Notes: generated from the letters alone by a model not told the origin. A stretch of 64,000 nucleotides of DNA from Ephemerocybe angulata (GCA_013368325.1 JAACJK010000165.1:372001-436000); one strand, 5' to 3'; shown: positions 31,541-43,482, counted from the first letter of the stretch. Numbers and translations: made by a program.

Positions 31541-32140
31541 CGTGGGTGTAACTCAACCCAACCGGCGGGAATTTTAATGGTGCATCAAAGGTGTATCTGG
31601 AAGGGACGGGGGCCAATTCTCGAACCACGGCGTCATCCAGCAGGTGCATCAAGGGTGGATATACATGGAACGTACACGCTTCGCCGCGAGTGCATCAAGG
31701 GTGTATCTGGACCGGGGCCTGGGGTTCCCAATGGTGCATCGCGGGTGTATCTGCGCGGGACGGGGGCCATTTCTCAGATACGCAGCGGGTGCATCAAGGG
31801 TGCATTGCGTGGAGGCCGGGCGAGTGCAAGCCTAAAGGTGCTTCAAAGGTGCTTGATGGAGCCGCACACCTCCGTACACGCGCTCCTCCTCGAAGGCCCG
31901 ATTTGGGCTACTCTTATCGCGATCCCTACCGATCCCATCTTGAATCTGGGCTTCCCTGCCAGATGAAACTACCCCCTTCAGGATGGATCCGCGAGAAGGA
32001 CATGGGATCAACGAGAGGGCGGGAGGGCGCACGAAGTACCAACAAATCGCGCCCTCCAGTCGAGACCGCGATAAACGGAACAAGGAAATGGTGGGAGATG
32101 GGGCATGCACCCTGTATGCACCCTGTAAAATCCTCAACGT

Positions 32141-32212
32141 TTGAAGCCGATTGTGCACCACAAAGTCGTTTACAATCAAAGCACTTGGTGCATTACTCTG
32201 ACAACATCGGCT
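32141..32212 (-). repeat. Right terminal inverted blocks of the KDZ transposon
   Basis: Blocks at 32141-32158 and 32189-32204 are the reverse-complement partners of 12536-12553 and 12489-12504, at nearly equal distances from the element end. Confidence 0.75.
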
Positions 32213-32220
32213 GTGCGGCC
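32213..32220. repeat. Right target-site duplication of the KDZ transposon
   Basis: GTGCGGCC repeats the 8 bases at 12472-12479. The ankyrin frame resumes directly after it with ACGAAGCT. Confidence 0.85.
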
Positions 32221-32537
32221 ACGAAGCTGCTGTCAAGGTCCTCCTCGCCGCTCCTGGCATCAACGTCAATGCGGTAGACACCAGTGGGTGGACGGCCTTG
32301 ACTTGGGCAGCCTTCAATGGCAGAGAAGATATTGTCCAGAACCTCTGCGCAGTTCCCGAGATTATCGTCGATGTGGCGGACGTCAAGCGGCGGTTTGAAG
32401 ATCCACCTGAAGGTTGGCGGTGGGGTTCTCCTGCATCGAAGGATGTGCAGGACAAGTGTGTTCGGATATTGGAAGAATTTGTGGAGTCGAAAGGGGGCAG
32501 GGCGAAGGGTGGAACAGAGCAGTCTAGTGGAGGATGA
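32213..32537 (+). pseudogene. Ankyrin gene B, 3' portion
   Basis: Reading resumes in frame with the part ending at 12479: HEAAVKVLLAAPGINVNAV, DTSGWTALTWAAF, VADVKRRFEDPPEG and QDKCVRILEEFVESKGG, with a stop at 32535-32537. This equals the C-terminus of genes A and C. It has no start of its own and is the displaced end of gene B, 19.7 kb from the rest. Confidence 0.85.
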
Positions 32538-34119
32538 AGGCGCGACTTGTAGGCAAGGGGCATTATTTAGGGCGCACTGTAATGTGGACTGTCTCTATAC
32601 CTAGTCTCGTGAACCAGCCTCTATGTGAGAAGAAGATCGTTCTCACTTGATATAGAGTCTGGTCGATAACTCGGGTCTTGGCAACACCATGAGGGCATCG
32701 GATCGACTGGGGAGTCCGTGCGTCCGCGGCCCGACCGCCGACCGCCGACCGCCGTTCGTGCGCCATGAGTTGAAGACAGTAGCTAGGGTAGGTGAGCGTC
32801 TAAGTTGTGAATTCATGTTTTTGACTACCTCGGAGGGGGAGAAGGGGGGAAATGTCAATGGGGCGCAGACCATAATTTGGTGCCCTAAGTTTAGATACCT
32901 GGCAAATTGACTATGTAGCGTGCAACGGGGCTGTAAGGACAGGCTATATCACTGTGACATGGTACAGAATCCGGGGCTGCAGGTCTTAGAGAACGGGTAG
33001 AACAACAGGGAGAAAGTGGGTGTGTTTAACGAGCGTAAGGATTACCGAGAAGAGCGCTGCAAAAAACAGGGGCATACCGAGCCGCCTTGAAAAAGCAAGA
33101 CCAGGACATTGAAATAGGTCGCGACTCGTAAGTCACATATAGTACATGTGTCTACATCTGACATAGTATATTATAGACCGATATTGTGTTACCGCAATGA
33201 CCGAGGCCTTCTACGCTGAACCATATAGGGGCCATTCTGCCCTTTTTGGCTTGTATCCCAAATAAGAGTTCCCCTGCCATCCCTGCCTTCCCTGCCTTCC
33301 CTGCCGCTCTTCTCGTGGTATAAGGCAATGAAATAGCTAGGATGGAGGATGCCCTGCCATTTTCATAGCTCAATTTGGCACAGCGGTCTTGCGAACCGCG
33401 GTCTGCGGACGGCGAACCCCGGACGGCGGTCGCGGTCCCCAGTCGATCCGACTTTCTGAACACCATGGGACGGAGTTCGAATAAACTGATTTTGTCAGCA
33501 TGCCGGACGGCCCGGGACGGGATCAAGGCTTGATCGCTGTAGATAGGGGTCAATAGATCGTGCTCAATACACCGTTCCCCCATCTCCCTCTCATCTCTAG
33601 GCATGGATCCGCCTCAGGAGACAGCAGAGCGTGAAGATGGGATACCATCACGCAGGGGAGCATGCATTTCACCAATATATCGCCGGTTCTCCCTTGAACA
33701 GGTCGACACCCGAAAGGTCGGCCTCGCGAAGCGTGGCTTCGGTAACGGACACGGCGTTGAGTCCTACATCCTTCGATGTTTTCTCCTGTGAGTTGTTGAG
33801 ACTCAGTTGGCCCGAGTAAAGGCTTAAGAAAGCACATACCATTTGTTGAGCGAGAGCCTTTATTGGCAGAGTGTTTGACTAAGTCATTGCTCGAATTCTT
33901 CGTCGGAAGTTTCGGGAGAGGTCATATATTTAAGAGATATGGAGAGTATTCATATGTATAAAAGAATTGAAAATAGTTGGAAAGAGGTGTAGGAGGTAGA
34001 GACGAGGGCTGCTCGCGACGCGCACACCATCAAATAAAATTGACCGTGTTCCTGGTCGATGCCGCCTGGCCGACCAGTATTCTCCAAGGCCTGCTTCCCT
34101 CTGAACACCGCGTCGACTC
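32538..34119. other. Inserted or diverged stretch between gene B and module D2
   Basis: Behind genes A and C the downstream module follows within about 100 bp; here about 1.5 kb lies between. Within it, TCGGATCGACTGGGGA at 32698-32713 and its exact reverse complement at about 33440-33455 bracket some 760 bp, with GC-rich ACCGCCG repeats inside both ends. This looks like a small inverted-repeat element, but I could not find a duplication at its ends. No gene is convincing except a possible terminal exon on the minus strand at 33669-33785. Confidence 0.4.
33669..33785 (-). CDS. Possible terminal exon of an unknown gene
   Basis: After an acceptor CTCACAG, 39 codons read EKTSKDVGLNAVSVTEATLR, then EADLSGVDLFKGEPAIYW and a stop. 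Composition looks protein-like. A donor GTATGT lies about 50 bp upstream, after a short frame ending ALAQQM. No longer gene could be built and no family was recognised. Confidence 0.25.
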   Translation of the reverse strand, partial: EKTSKDVGLNAVSVTEATLREADLSGVDLFKGEPAIYW

Positions 34120-36540
34120 TATGTCTGATACGCCATTTTGAGCCACCTTGTGTTTCGTTCTGTGCCTATTTTATCACCATTTCCTGTAACATACGGACCT
34201 CGAGACTTGTTGTTTTACAACTTCGAGCTTGCTTCGAGCCCCACACAAATCCCTCGAGTCATACATGCGGAGGTACTGTCCCGCGCCGAGATAACATACA
34301 TGCTTCGTGATCCCCGGTGCCCGATGAGCCACCCTCCAGGTGCACCGTGCAAGCTTCTCAATACTCCGATTTTGAAACCCGTTCTGGCATACCATGGCCT
34401 ACCCCAGCTTAGCAGCCTTGCTGATCCACCCCGTCTGCTAGACTATCCCTAAGCCCGGTATAGCCTCTCGGACATGCGCCTCTGGTGCGAAGTCCTAAAG
34501 GCGTGGAATGTGGAATCTCTCTGATTGGATGTCAACTCTCGACGGGCGCTTAAATCGGCAGCATCAAGAACATTGATAATAAGAAGCAATAATCGAAGAA
34601 AAGGCCGCAGAGTCTATACCTTTAGACGCACCACACGGAGGAGATACACGTACACGTCTCACGGATATGCAAATTCCAGCCGTGCAGTATGTCCGGTCAG
34701 AAGGTTGCGTCGCCGCCGATCCTTGCCACCCCAATCCCCCAATAGAGAATGTCTGTCTTCATTCGGAGCTCTTGCTGCCCTAAATCAAACCCTTCCGGTT
34801 AGCCTAATTCTGCTTGGGCCCGAAGCTAGATAACGAACGACCTCGAAGCCTGAAGGCTCAAAAATAACGCGAGATTGTGCTAACGAACGCATCTGCAGAC
34901 CCAAGAGACCAAGAGAACTGTTAGCCCGGATATAGGATCATAAATAGGAATGTAGTTTACACCTACCGAGGATACTCGAGTGTGGCATCGAGAGCCAAGA
35001 CGCTCCCCGGGGCGCGGGCGCCTATGCATTCTCCGGCGCTTATCTCCCAATGCTACGAGAGCTCCGCAGAGCGCGCATTGAGATACGTAGACCGTTCCAC
35101 CAACCTGCTACCCACCACTCCTCCCCCATCAGTCCCACCAACCGCCCATCTACGTTCCAATGAAGGGGTGGCCATGCGGTGTGCTCCCTCTCGGCGCTCG
35201 CCTCGCGGTTCCCTGATCGACAGCCTTGCGATCCACACCTCCATCCTCGACTCTGGTTTTTCCAACGCTGTAGGTTGGTTGCTACGCAAGACCAGCCCCT
35301 GCAGAGTGAATGGCCGTGCTGGCTTGTGCCTACCGCCCCGTCGGCGCGGTACAATTTCCCGGCCTCTCGTATCCCCTTCGCACCCCTTGTGCATCCTCCC
35401 TGTGTTCCGCCATGTATTTTCCCCGTTTTCCGTGCACTTCCTCTGGTGATTCCCCCTTCTCCTGTTCGGCTTTGCCGGTTTCCTACATGAATCGTTCCTG
35501 GATCGTGACGTGGATGTGGTGGAGGGGATCCGTGCACGATGTGGACTGCGATGGCGCGGTGGTAGAAAAGGAGGGCATGGAAACCTGTCGGAAGATCTAT
35601 TCGAGACGTTGTGCAGGGCGGCGTAGGTGCGAGGAGAACCTGTATGCGAGATGACCGGGAGGAGAGAAATCGTTGAAGGGCGGAGCACCGTAGATCAACG
35701 GTAGATTGGATTGAGGTCGGGCGGTCGAGGATCCGACAAGCCCTCTGGTACAGAGTTAGCGAGAGAGAACCTTCTCCAGATGGCTGTTGGGATGGAATTG
35801 AGCCTTTAGGTAAACTGAGAGCCGCTCGCTAGTGAGCGCCGCGACCGTGTCTTCGGCGTCGTCGACAGGCCCAAGGGCGCAACGGTGTTGAATGTTGAGG
35901 AGATGCGGTGAGAGACGATGTATCCGTGAAGGCAAGACTCCCAGACGCGCTGTCGGGGGCGAAGGCGAGGTCGTGGTGGACGGTCCTCCCTCAGACTGAT
36001 ATCGTTGTCAGCGTTTTCGAACGCGGTCTGGAGGAGTCGAGGGTGCTGAAGGCGGTGAGAGAAAGGGACGCACAAGAGCCATAAGTCGGTGGCCGGAAAG
36101 AGACGCGGTGATGCAGGGCAGGACGTTGAGTACGGGAAGGCGGAGAGGAAAAAGAGCGACTGGAGCTCAAGCGCTCAATCACGAAGCGGGCGTAGAGGCG
36201 TGGCTTGGATCCCTGGCATGGCAGAGAAGGTGGGTATCTGGTGGTGGGAGTCAGCTTAAGAAAATATGAAGAGACGTCGAGAAGGACTTACCACAGATTG
36301 AACGTGGAGAGGATAGCGGGTCGTGGTTGGAGACAGACAGGCGCGAGCAGCGTCTAATTCGCCGGGCTCCGCTTTCGGACAGGGTCGCACGGCCTCGGAA
36401 CGGAACTCTACACCCTCCCGTTGGTTGCAGGTCGATGCGAGCTCAGCTAAATGCTCAGGCCTCACTGCAGTGTGCAGGAATTCGACTGTACAGGCATACC
36501 GACGCAGACGGGGACGACGAGGAGGAGGTCGGCTGAACGG
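34120..36540. repeat. Segmental module D2 downstream of gene B
   Basis: Homologous to D1 (from 8.74 kb) and D3 (from 60.4 kb): shared GGGCGCTTAAA (34544), CAATAGAGAATGTCTGTCTTC, AGTTTACACCTACCG, and the stretch ending with CGCTGTCGGGGGCGAAGGCGAG (about 35950). On the minus strand 36465-35800 there are remains of a gene with a GTAAGT donor near 36292 and fragments such as RLLQTAFENADNDI that parallel D3 (RLLKSAFGGADGEI), but frames are broken. The product was not recognised. Confidence 0.65.
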
Positions 36541-36548
36541 GAAGTTTT

Positions 36549-36660
36549 GCCCCTATCCCGGTGATGTCCCCGTTTGATTCGGCGACCCCATTGCTTTCTT
36601 CCAACCACGATGTTCGTCGACAGCGAGGACGACATCGACGGCTCTGAGGCTTGGTGAGTT
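36549..36660 (+). promoter_or_regulatory. Recurring promoter/start block, copy 2
   Basis: GCCCCTATCCCGGTGAT at 36549-36565 lies about 45 bp before an ATG at 36610. It is one of five such blocks in the window (also near 3968, 39784, 42015 and 62786). Here the following codons (MFVDSEDDIDGSEAW) run into a good GTGAGT donor. Confidence 0.5.
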
Positions 36661-37611
36661 CATTCTTCTGGATTTTTATACCTCTCTCTCATGGTTCTCT
36701 GTCCTCCGTCCAGTGCTGGTAAGGCGCGGTGACAGTCGAGTGGCTCGCCGTTCCCTGCTCGGCATACCTATGGCTGGTAGTCGTAGCAGTGATATGGATG
36801 GTAGCTCGGTGAACTCTTCTATTCAGCGGGACTGAAACTGATAACCCATCCGCCCTATCTAGCCCCTACGTGATCACCTTATCTACGTCACGACCCGCCA
36901 CCAGCATGGACTGCGAAGCGCTTGCTCTCAGAAACTACCGTCGTGAGCTTGCTCTGTCCGATTCTGCTGGAATTTCGCTTATACCCCGCTTGACTTCTCC
37001 TTGACCTCTCCAGCCCGCCCCGTTTCGCGACGTGGCCCCGAGGCTCTGAGGGAGAGGCCACTACTGTCCGAAGGATCGTTCAAGATGAGGCGTAAGATAT
37101 AGCCCGCCGGTCTCTTTCTTATATACCAACGGCTGTACCTCCAGTCGTCGTGGTCGAGACTCGAGAGAAAGCTCGACACCCTCGGCCGAGGGATTCAGCA
37201 TTCTAGTCGTCAGAAGTACGTATCCGTGAAGTACAGCCATGGATTCTTACGACGTACTTATCGACAGAGACCCCAAAATAACCCAGTGCCCATACCTCAC
37301 CATCGCTGCCATCCGTGAACAGACCAGTTTGCCACCGTTCAAGTTCGTCTTCTTGCGCCCCCTGACTGGGCTTCAACTTTCGATAATCTCGCCCCATGCC
37401 AGCATTGCTACGACTCTTGTGGACCAGAAACTTATGCTCATGCAACGGTGACGGCGAAGGAGGATCGACACTCGCCCCCACGAAGGGCGCTTAAGTCTAC
37501 CTTCGACGACGCGAACGCAGTCTGTCTGACGGACGAGGACGCCCCGTACAGCACCCAGTGGGGTGTGTTGTGGCACTCCGATATCGAACGTAGAGTCTGA
37601 GTCGACGACGA
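36610..37611 (+). CDS. Possible multi-exon gene of unknown function
   Basis: A short acidic first exon from 36610 ends at a GTGAGT donor near 36652. Later stretches look exonic. One reads PPRFATWPRGSEGEATTVRR (about 37017-37089). After an intron ending CCAG, another reads RRGRDSRESSTPSAEGFSIL (about 37144-37210). Further on are MDSYDVLIDRDPKITQCPYL (37239-37451) and STFDDANAVCLTDEDAPYST (about 37495-37610). I could not connect them all in one frame, so the gene may be decayed. No domain was recognised. Confidence 0.25.
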
Positions 37612-40000
37612 CGGAGGAGGAGAGGAGGAATCGTACCGCATGCGCTCGCTGCCTCCCCTTCACTCAGAGAGCTCTGAGCTGTGCATGTATAGTCATGCAT
37701 ATGCTTGAGTGGGTGAATTTCATCCTGCTCCTGACAGGCACTGACGTGCCTGCATCTGATTCAGCGACGATAGGCTATAGGCTTACGTCCCCGAGATTGT
37801 CCGGCGCGAGGGCAGTGGATATCGTCGAAGATGAGGGCAGTTCCCTACATATGATCGTGTATGCGAGGACAGTGACCATTGGTGATACTGCGATGGTGAA
37901 GGCAACGTTTGGGGCTCTGCTTCAATGTACTTATACTTTACTAGAGTACATACTCGATCCCACTTCAAGGGACTTACAGTTACGCATACTCTTGTCGTCT
38001 GGGATGATTTCGAACTCGGTTCTGGTTCTGCCTGAGGAAAACGATTTTTCTAAGCATTAAAATGTGCTTTCCATGTTTCCTGGTCGGATGAGGGTTCAGC
38101 ACCGCAGCGTGGCTTCCCAGAGACCGACATGAGGCGGTGAAACATTGGCCTGTGCACGGGCGCTTAATTCGCTCTGGCACATACGGTGGAATCGGGGCTT
38201 GCGTTTCATTCTGACACATCGTTGTACTCTCTTAATTGACTTCTTAATGTTTACTTTCGTCCCCCGGCGCACTCTTCACATCCACGAGGCGCGCAGACCC
38301 AATGACCTGTATAGGAGGTGTGCCCAATTTGACTCTCTTTCGGCTAGTGCGCTCGATTGAGCAGCTAGAACAGTCCATCCAGATTCAGGGATACCTCAAG
38401 GTCAGTCCTAAAGAATGGAGGGCTATGTGTGGAGCCCGAGGGGGCGAAGCAGGCGGATGTCGCGCGATTTAAACGTGTTGCGCACATGGGCGCTTAATAT
38501 TGTATTATCGCACTCGACGAAACTATAGGCGTGCTGTAAGTTAAAAAACTTAGGGAAAAGACATGTACTCTAGAGCCACATACTGGCAAAAGACATGAAG
38601 CCGCTCCCATATCATTACCAGTTGTCCTTTTAAAGGACCCCTCGACTGAGCCCTGGCCCCTGTGCCGGTCTTCCTCAGTCGTGTTACGTGTCTTCACGAT
38701 CTTGAATTCTCATGGCACTGTCCTGATGATATTGTAAATGTACGCCCTGACGTCCCCTCCAGAAATGTTGGACATACGCCAAGCGTACGTGCAGTACGGA
38801 AGTCGATGCCCGTACCCGTATACCCCCCGCGTCCCGCGATACCCTTTCCCCACTCCCCGTACCATCTCTGGTTCACATCTCTCTCGTCCAGCCCATTTCG
38901 CCCGTTTCTGCCATAAATCCTCAAAGGTAGTGGTGAAGGTGCGTATCCGTGCGTGTTTTTGAACGGTATCGAGGGAATGTAGAGGGCGAGAGGTCGTATT
39001 GGATGGAAGATCGTTGGGCAGGGTGGGCATTGTCGAGAGTGAGCCAATCCTCGCGGTGAGTGCAATGGCGGTATTACAGCGTTGAGCGATCGCAAACGTT
39101 GCGGTACGTGCAGAGATGGCGGGCTTGGGTGCACCGTCTGTGCAGTGGGCCAGGCTTGGGTGGCGAAGGCATATCCCAACGTCGTCGTGGTGAATGAGGA
39201 GACGGAGGAGAGCCTGAGTGCATTCATCCGTCAGGAAGGGCGCGGAGAGTCGGCGAGGTGAGCGAAGACTCCAGATGGCAGCGGAAGTCACTGAGAGAGT
39301 CGCGTCCCGCTGTTGATGAGCGTTGAGCTCGAGATCTGGGTCGCGCTGTTGAATGTGGGAGGGTGAGACTACTTTCACTCCCCGTCAGACTCTGCGGTCA
39401 CGACCAGGCAAATCGAATGGAGATTGAGTGAGTCGCGACTGATTCAATGCTGGTGAGTGAGGCGGAGGAACAAGCGGTGGCGAGGCTGCCTAGATTTCTG
39501 GCATTTCGACAAATGTGTGAGACTAGAATATGATGTTAACCTCCGAAGGCTACCAGAGGCGCAGAGATGGGCGTACCAGGGCGGAAGAGAAAGGGAAACA
39601 ACAGGGTCCGTCACGTCTCATTCGCTCGCGCCGCTGGCAAGCGGTCGCACGGCAGGGCCTCTGCAGTGTGGTACAGATAGCGTCAAGCCAGTGAGGGTTG
39701 TGAGGGAGCTCAACGAACGCGAAAGCGGCGGATGGCGTCCAGGCGGAAATTCACAGATGAAGGGCGAGAGGCAAGACGGCGTTGGCCCCTATCCCGGTGG
39801 CCGATTTCGGCGATCACATCTGGCCCCGGAAGCTGAGGCAAATTACCTCCGGCCTTGTTGCTTGGACTGGACCGCCATGTCGTCCAACACTGGGGACGCT
39901 GAACATTTTAACAACTCGTTGACCTGTATACCTGGACTGAAGACGTCATGCTGAGAGGGCTCATACATACGAGGTACGGCTCCTACACCTATGATCTTTA
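37612..40000. other. Gene-poor stretch
   Basis: Nothing is firmly supported. Two GGGCGCTTAA decamers occur (38158-38167 and 38488-38497). A minus-strand frame at 38710-39378 (222 codons, with TTFEDLWQKRAKWAGRERC) has protein-like parts but no recognised family. A promoter/start block copy is at 39784-39880, followed by MSSNTGDAEHFNNS and an early stop. Confidence 0.4.
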
Positions 40001-40099
40001 AACTCATGGAAGAAAAGCGAGGAGGAGGGTGAGGCCTCGGTCCGAAAGGGATGTGCTCGAATGTCGCATCGAGATGTGGACGGGCGCTAATTTCATAAG

Positions 40100-40860
40100 A
40101 GCACCCGCGCCGATAAGTACAAGTAAGATACGCCAGTTCTTCCACGACGCTTCGTACCGTAGAAGTAAAGATAGCCCAGGACCTCCTCGTACCCCTTCAG
40201 TCGTCCGAAACACCCCAAAGTCCGATCCGCGTCCGGGTGTGCATCGCTCTGGCCCTCTTTTGCAGCGTGTTTTGCAGGAATGGGCGCAGCGTGCAGTCCA
40301 TGAACAGGAATGTAGCATAGTGATGAGGGGACCCCAACGTTGAACGGCCGGCTAGATGCAAGCGTCTGAGAGATCCGCCCAAAACATTGAGCAGGCCAGA
40401 AGACGGACGTCTGTGGAGAGAAGCACATGTGGAGGCCAAGCAGTTTGTAGTGTGTGGTGGAGGATCCATGGGCGAGGGTATCGAGCTAGGTAGTAAGGAT
40501 GGAGATAGGGAGCCATACATTCGAGAGCCCGCCGTCCTTGTGGTGGGGAGAGCACTCGGTCTGCTGAGGGCAAGGGTACGATCGAGTCGAAGTGGTACAC
40601 GGCTAGCCATAGTACGCGCTGATTGGAGGAGCCACTATCATACTGGAGGCGGATGCTGGCTCGATCAGGGGGCCCACTGGCGGAGATGCTGCCCGCAGTC
40701 ATTGCACAGTTCGGTCAAGTCGTGGTGGAGGGTAATCCGATGTTGCGTGGTGGGCTGTGCTCGTCGTCCGATTCAGTAACACCTTACGTCGCGCCAGATG
40801 CACGCTGAGGAGCCTACACCGTGCACGCATCAGTTGAGAAGTTGATACTTATCGAGGAAA
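40100..40860. repeat. Decayed repeat module E, copy 2
   Basis: Collinear with 2600-3350. On the minus strand it reads stretches such as VLWLAVYHFDSIVPLP and YLARYPRPWILHHTLQTAW that look like remains of a protein of unknown family; copy 1 has stops at the matching places. Confidence 0.5.
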
Positions 40861-43482
40861 TAGCCACGTACCATGTATGACGGGACATAAGGCGACTCGA
40901 CTGCACCCTGGCCTGGTTGTACAACCCCTTCCCGTTGAATTTCCGTCATCGACCACTCTGCTTCTCCCCTCCGATGACCCTTCTCCACTTTCCCGTCCTC
41001 AGTGCATCCCGCGTTTAGCCCGGCTGCCCAGTTCTTCCAAAGATATTCGGAGGTATGTGACTATGGTTGAGGGGTGCACAGGAGAGTGAGATGTCGTCAC
41101 ATTGGAGGAGATGTTGAGCGGAATAGCGAGGATATTGGCTGTTTTGAGAGCATTTCCCTGCGGTGAGGACATTGAGGCAGATACATCGTTGTGGTATTCG
41201 ATGAGATGGTGAGCTTGCGACGGAGTGGTGGTGGCGAAGTCTTCTGGAGAGTCCCAGTTACGAGATTGACGGGCGTGTGGGTCATCGAGGCATGCTGGTC
41301 AATGCTCGTGAGTCGTCCGAGCGGGATTGGATCTTCGGACCCGTTATTGAGGGCTCACTGGTCCTGGCTGAGTGCGAGGACATCGTCTAACGTTGAAGTG
41401 AGGCGGTGTGAGTCATCGTTGTGGGCCGAGGCCAAAGTACTCCTAGTCGCGCTGTGGATTTGCAGAGGGCCAACTGGCAACTATTGAGCGGTGGGCGCCG
41501 GGGTTGACGTTGGCGAGCTGTACGAGGACACCGGAGCGGTGATAGATTGGTCGGAGGGAGGAGCGGCGAGGCACATAGCTCGTCGAGGGCGGTGCTAAGG
41601 CATAGAGGTGGAGGGCATGGAGAACGGTGAGATGTCGATCATCGTAGCAGGCGCCAAAGCGTCACCCGGATCTCCGACATGGTGATGAGAGCGCGACGCT
41701 GACGACTCGTGTTGACTCAGAAAGACGAGAGGAGCCGCTAAGATGGATTACTGGGGCATTTGGGACTAAGTATGTAAAGCTCGTTGTGGTTGGAAGGAGA
41801 GGGTCACGATGTTCCCCCAAGCGCCGCTGGCCAGTGGCGGTGTCCGCTTTCAGGTGGTGTCGCACGAGCGGCTCTCTTCGTTGGGCTCGGACGGTGGTGA
41901 GTTCGACCAAGCACCAGGTGAATCAAAGTCCTTTCTGCGATAACCTCAGTCCTCCATTGTCCAGGCACGAATCCGTTGGAGTACTCAGTAGGTTGCGGGT
42001 TAAGCGAGCCCGTCGGCCCCTATCCCGGTGATGCCATCCCCTCCGCCCTTGTGCATGAACCGCCATGTTGTTCTCGACATTGACTCTTGAGGGCGACGTC
42101 GGATGAATCTCAAGACTTGGCGCGGGCGGCCTATGTTCTCTGCCGATGGTACTCTGAGGCGCTGTGTACGCTAGGTACGGTCAAAATTCTGGCAGTTTGG
42201 TCTCTGTCTTGTTGGGTCTGGCGATCCGTCGGCGTGCCCATAGATTGAGCATGCGATATAGCGCAATGCGATGGCTGATAGGTGAGTTTCTCTTTTTCAT
42301 ATCTCATCTTCTGGGCTTGCTTACCGACTTAGCCAATCAGACTCGACTCGATTCAATAGCTTCTCACCCGCACGACAACGGAAGTAGAACTAGTACTGAA
42401 AACCGCTGCGAAGCGCCAACCGGCGACGGGCTATCATTGAAGCAACCTGACCGCGACGTCCGCAGGTTCCATAAGTACGGGGGATTCATTGCTGAATCCG
42501 AACAGAGCGCGGAGAGTGGGCATTCTGCTGCTGAATCCAACGCAATTCGGGAGGCGGTCGGTCCAGGGTTTGGGAAAGAACGCAGTCGAGAGAGATGAGA
42601 GGGTGGCGTGAGTACTATCCATTTCACCTTCTTCGATGGACAACCACCCTTCACGCCCACCTTCATCACACTGACGCGGACTGAAGGTCTTGTGCAACGC
42701 GGGAATTGTGCTTTTCCCCGACTCTTTCGCGTGTGGAGCTCACTCAACTTGCATCGGCGCATCGACATCGTCGGCTCCCACCATCTCAAGCGCCATATCC
42801 ACGGCGGCTTCTGTAGAATCTGTACAGCTTAGAAGGGGTGTACCAAGATTCGTGGGTTTCCGACAGCGTCTGGCTATGAAGTCATTATGATCCCCCTTGG
42901 TGAGTGTTCTTGCAAGGTTTCCATCGTTTCTTTCCTTCAGCTACACCGTTTTCCCGCCCCCTGTTGCGTTAGGGATCTTCGTGGCTTCTGCATGGCTTCT
43001 AAAATGTCTGGGGAATTGCTATGCCTATCGCTCGAGCCTCGAGGGCCTCGTGCGGCGTAGCGGCAGGACGCAATGTGGCGTGCTGCTAATTAGGCGCCCT
43101 TGAATGTGACCGTGTTTGGATTGAGAACCCACCGTCTCTGCTGAGTCCCAAGCTAACTGAATGCTAACACGAATTATTTCTTGCTTTCAGGAACCTATCA
43201 GCCTTGCCTATTACCTATGATTGAACACTCCGAATACACGCCTGCGTGTGTGTCTATAGGAGAGTTATCTTAATAGCCTTGTGCTCCTGCATTCCGCATG
43301 TTCATTTCGCTTTTCAACTGTTTCACTCACGATCATTCATCTCGATGTAAGTATGGCGTGCACAACTTTTACTCGCCTCATGTCGGCCGGTATATCACGG
43401 GGACATCCGTCTGCGCCTCGAGACTATTCTTCTTCCTCATTTGCCCATCCCTCGCTTCACTCTTGGCATTTGTCCGTCCACT
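40861..43482. other. Gene-poor stretch upstream of ankyrin gene C
   Basis: No gene is supported. GGCCCCTATCCCGGTGATG (42015-42033) with an ATG at 42065 is another promoter/start block. GATAGGTGAGT near 42278 resembles 63088. The last several hundred bases are pyrimidine-rich and probably hold the promoter and leader of gene C. Confidence 0.4.

Larger units (their letters stand above)
12480..32212 (+). mobile_element. 19.7-kb KDZ-superfamily DNA transposon with passenger genes
   Basis: The element interrupts ankyrin gene B, with 8-bp direct duplications GTGCGGCC on both sides. The ends show mirrored blocks. TTGTCTGAGTTGTGCA begins 9 bp from the left end and TTGTCAGAGTAATGCA (reverse strand) 8 bp from the right end. 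GTGCACAATCGACTTCAA begins 56 bp from the left end and its one-mismatch partner 54 bp from the right. Arms of about 2.6 kb carry TGCACC motifs in opposite orientation. The core holds, in order, the 1131-residue gene (minus), the viroplasmin gene, three small genes and a spliced KDZ transposase with a CxC2-like cysteine cluster. An 8-bp duplication agrees with my memory of Zisupton/KDZ elements. That the KDZ protein mobilises the whole 19.7 kb is inference. Confidence 0.8.
29590..32212 (-). repeat. Right subterminal arm of the KDZ transposon, GGTGCA-rich
   Basis: No gene is seen. By eye I count about 22 GGTGCA and only about 4 TGCACC on the plus strand, the reverse of the left arm. It contains a 156-bp tandem array, the tRNA-like segment at 31150-31222 (minus strand) and the mirrored short frame 31301-31540 (minus strand). 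It ends with inverted blocks matching the left end. Confidence 0.65.

Noticed and set aside
38710..39378. 222-codon minus-strand gene
   Set aside because: Two overlapping minus-strand frames of similar length compete, no splice or start signals are clear, and no family was recognised; kept only as a note in the stretch description.
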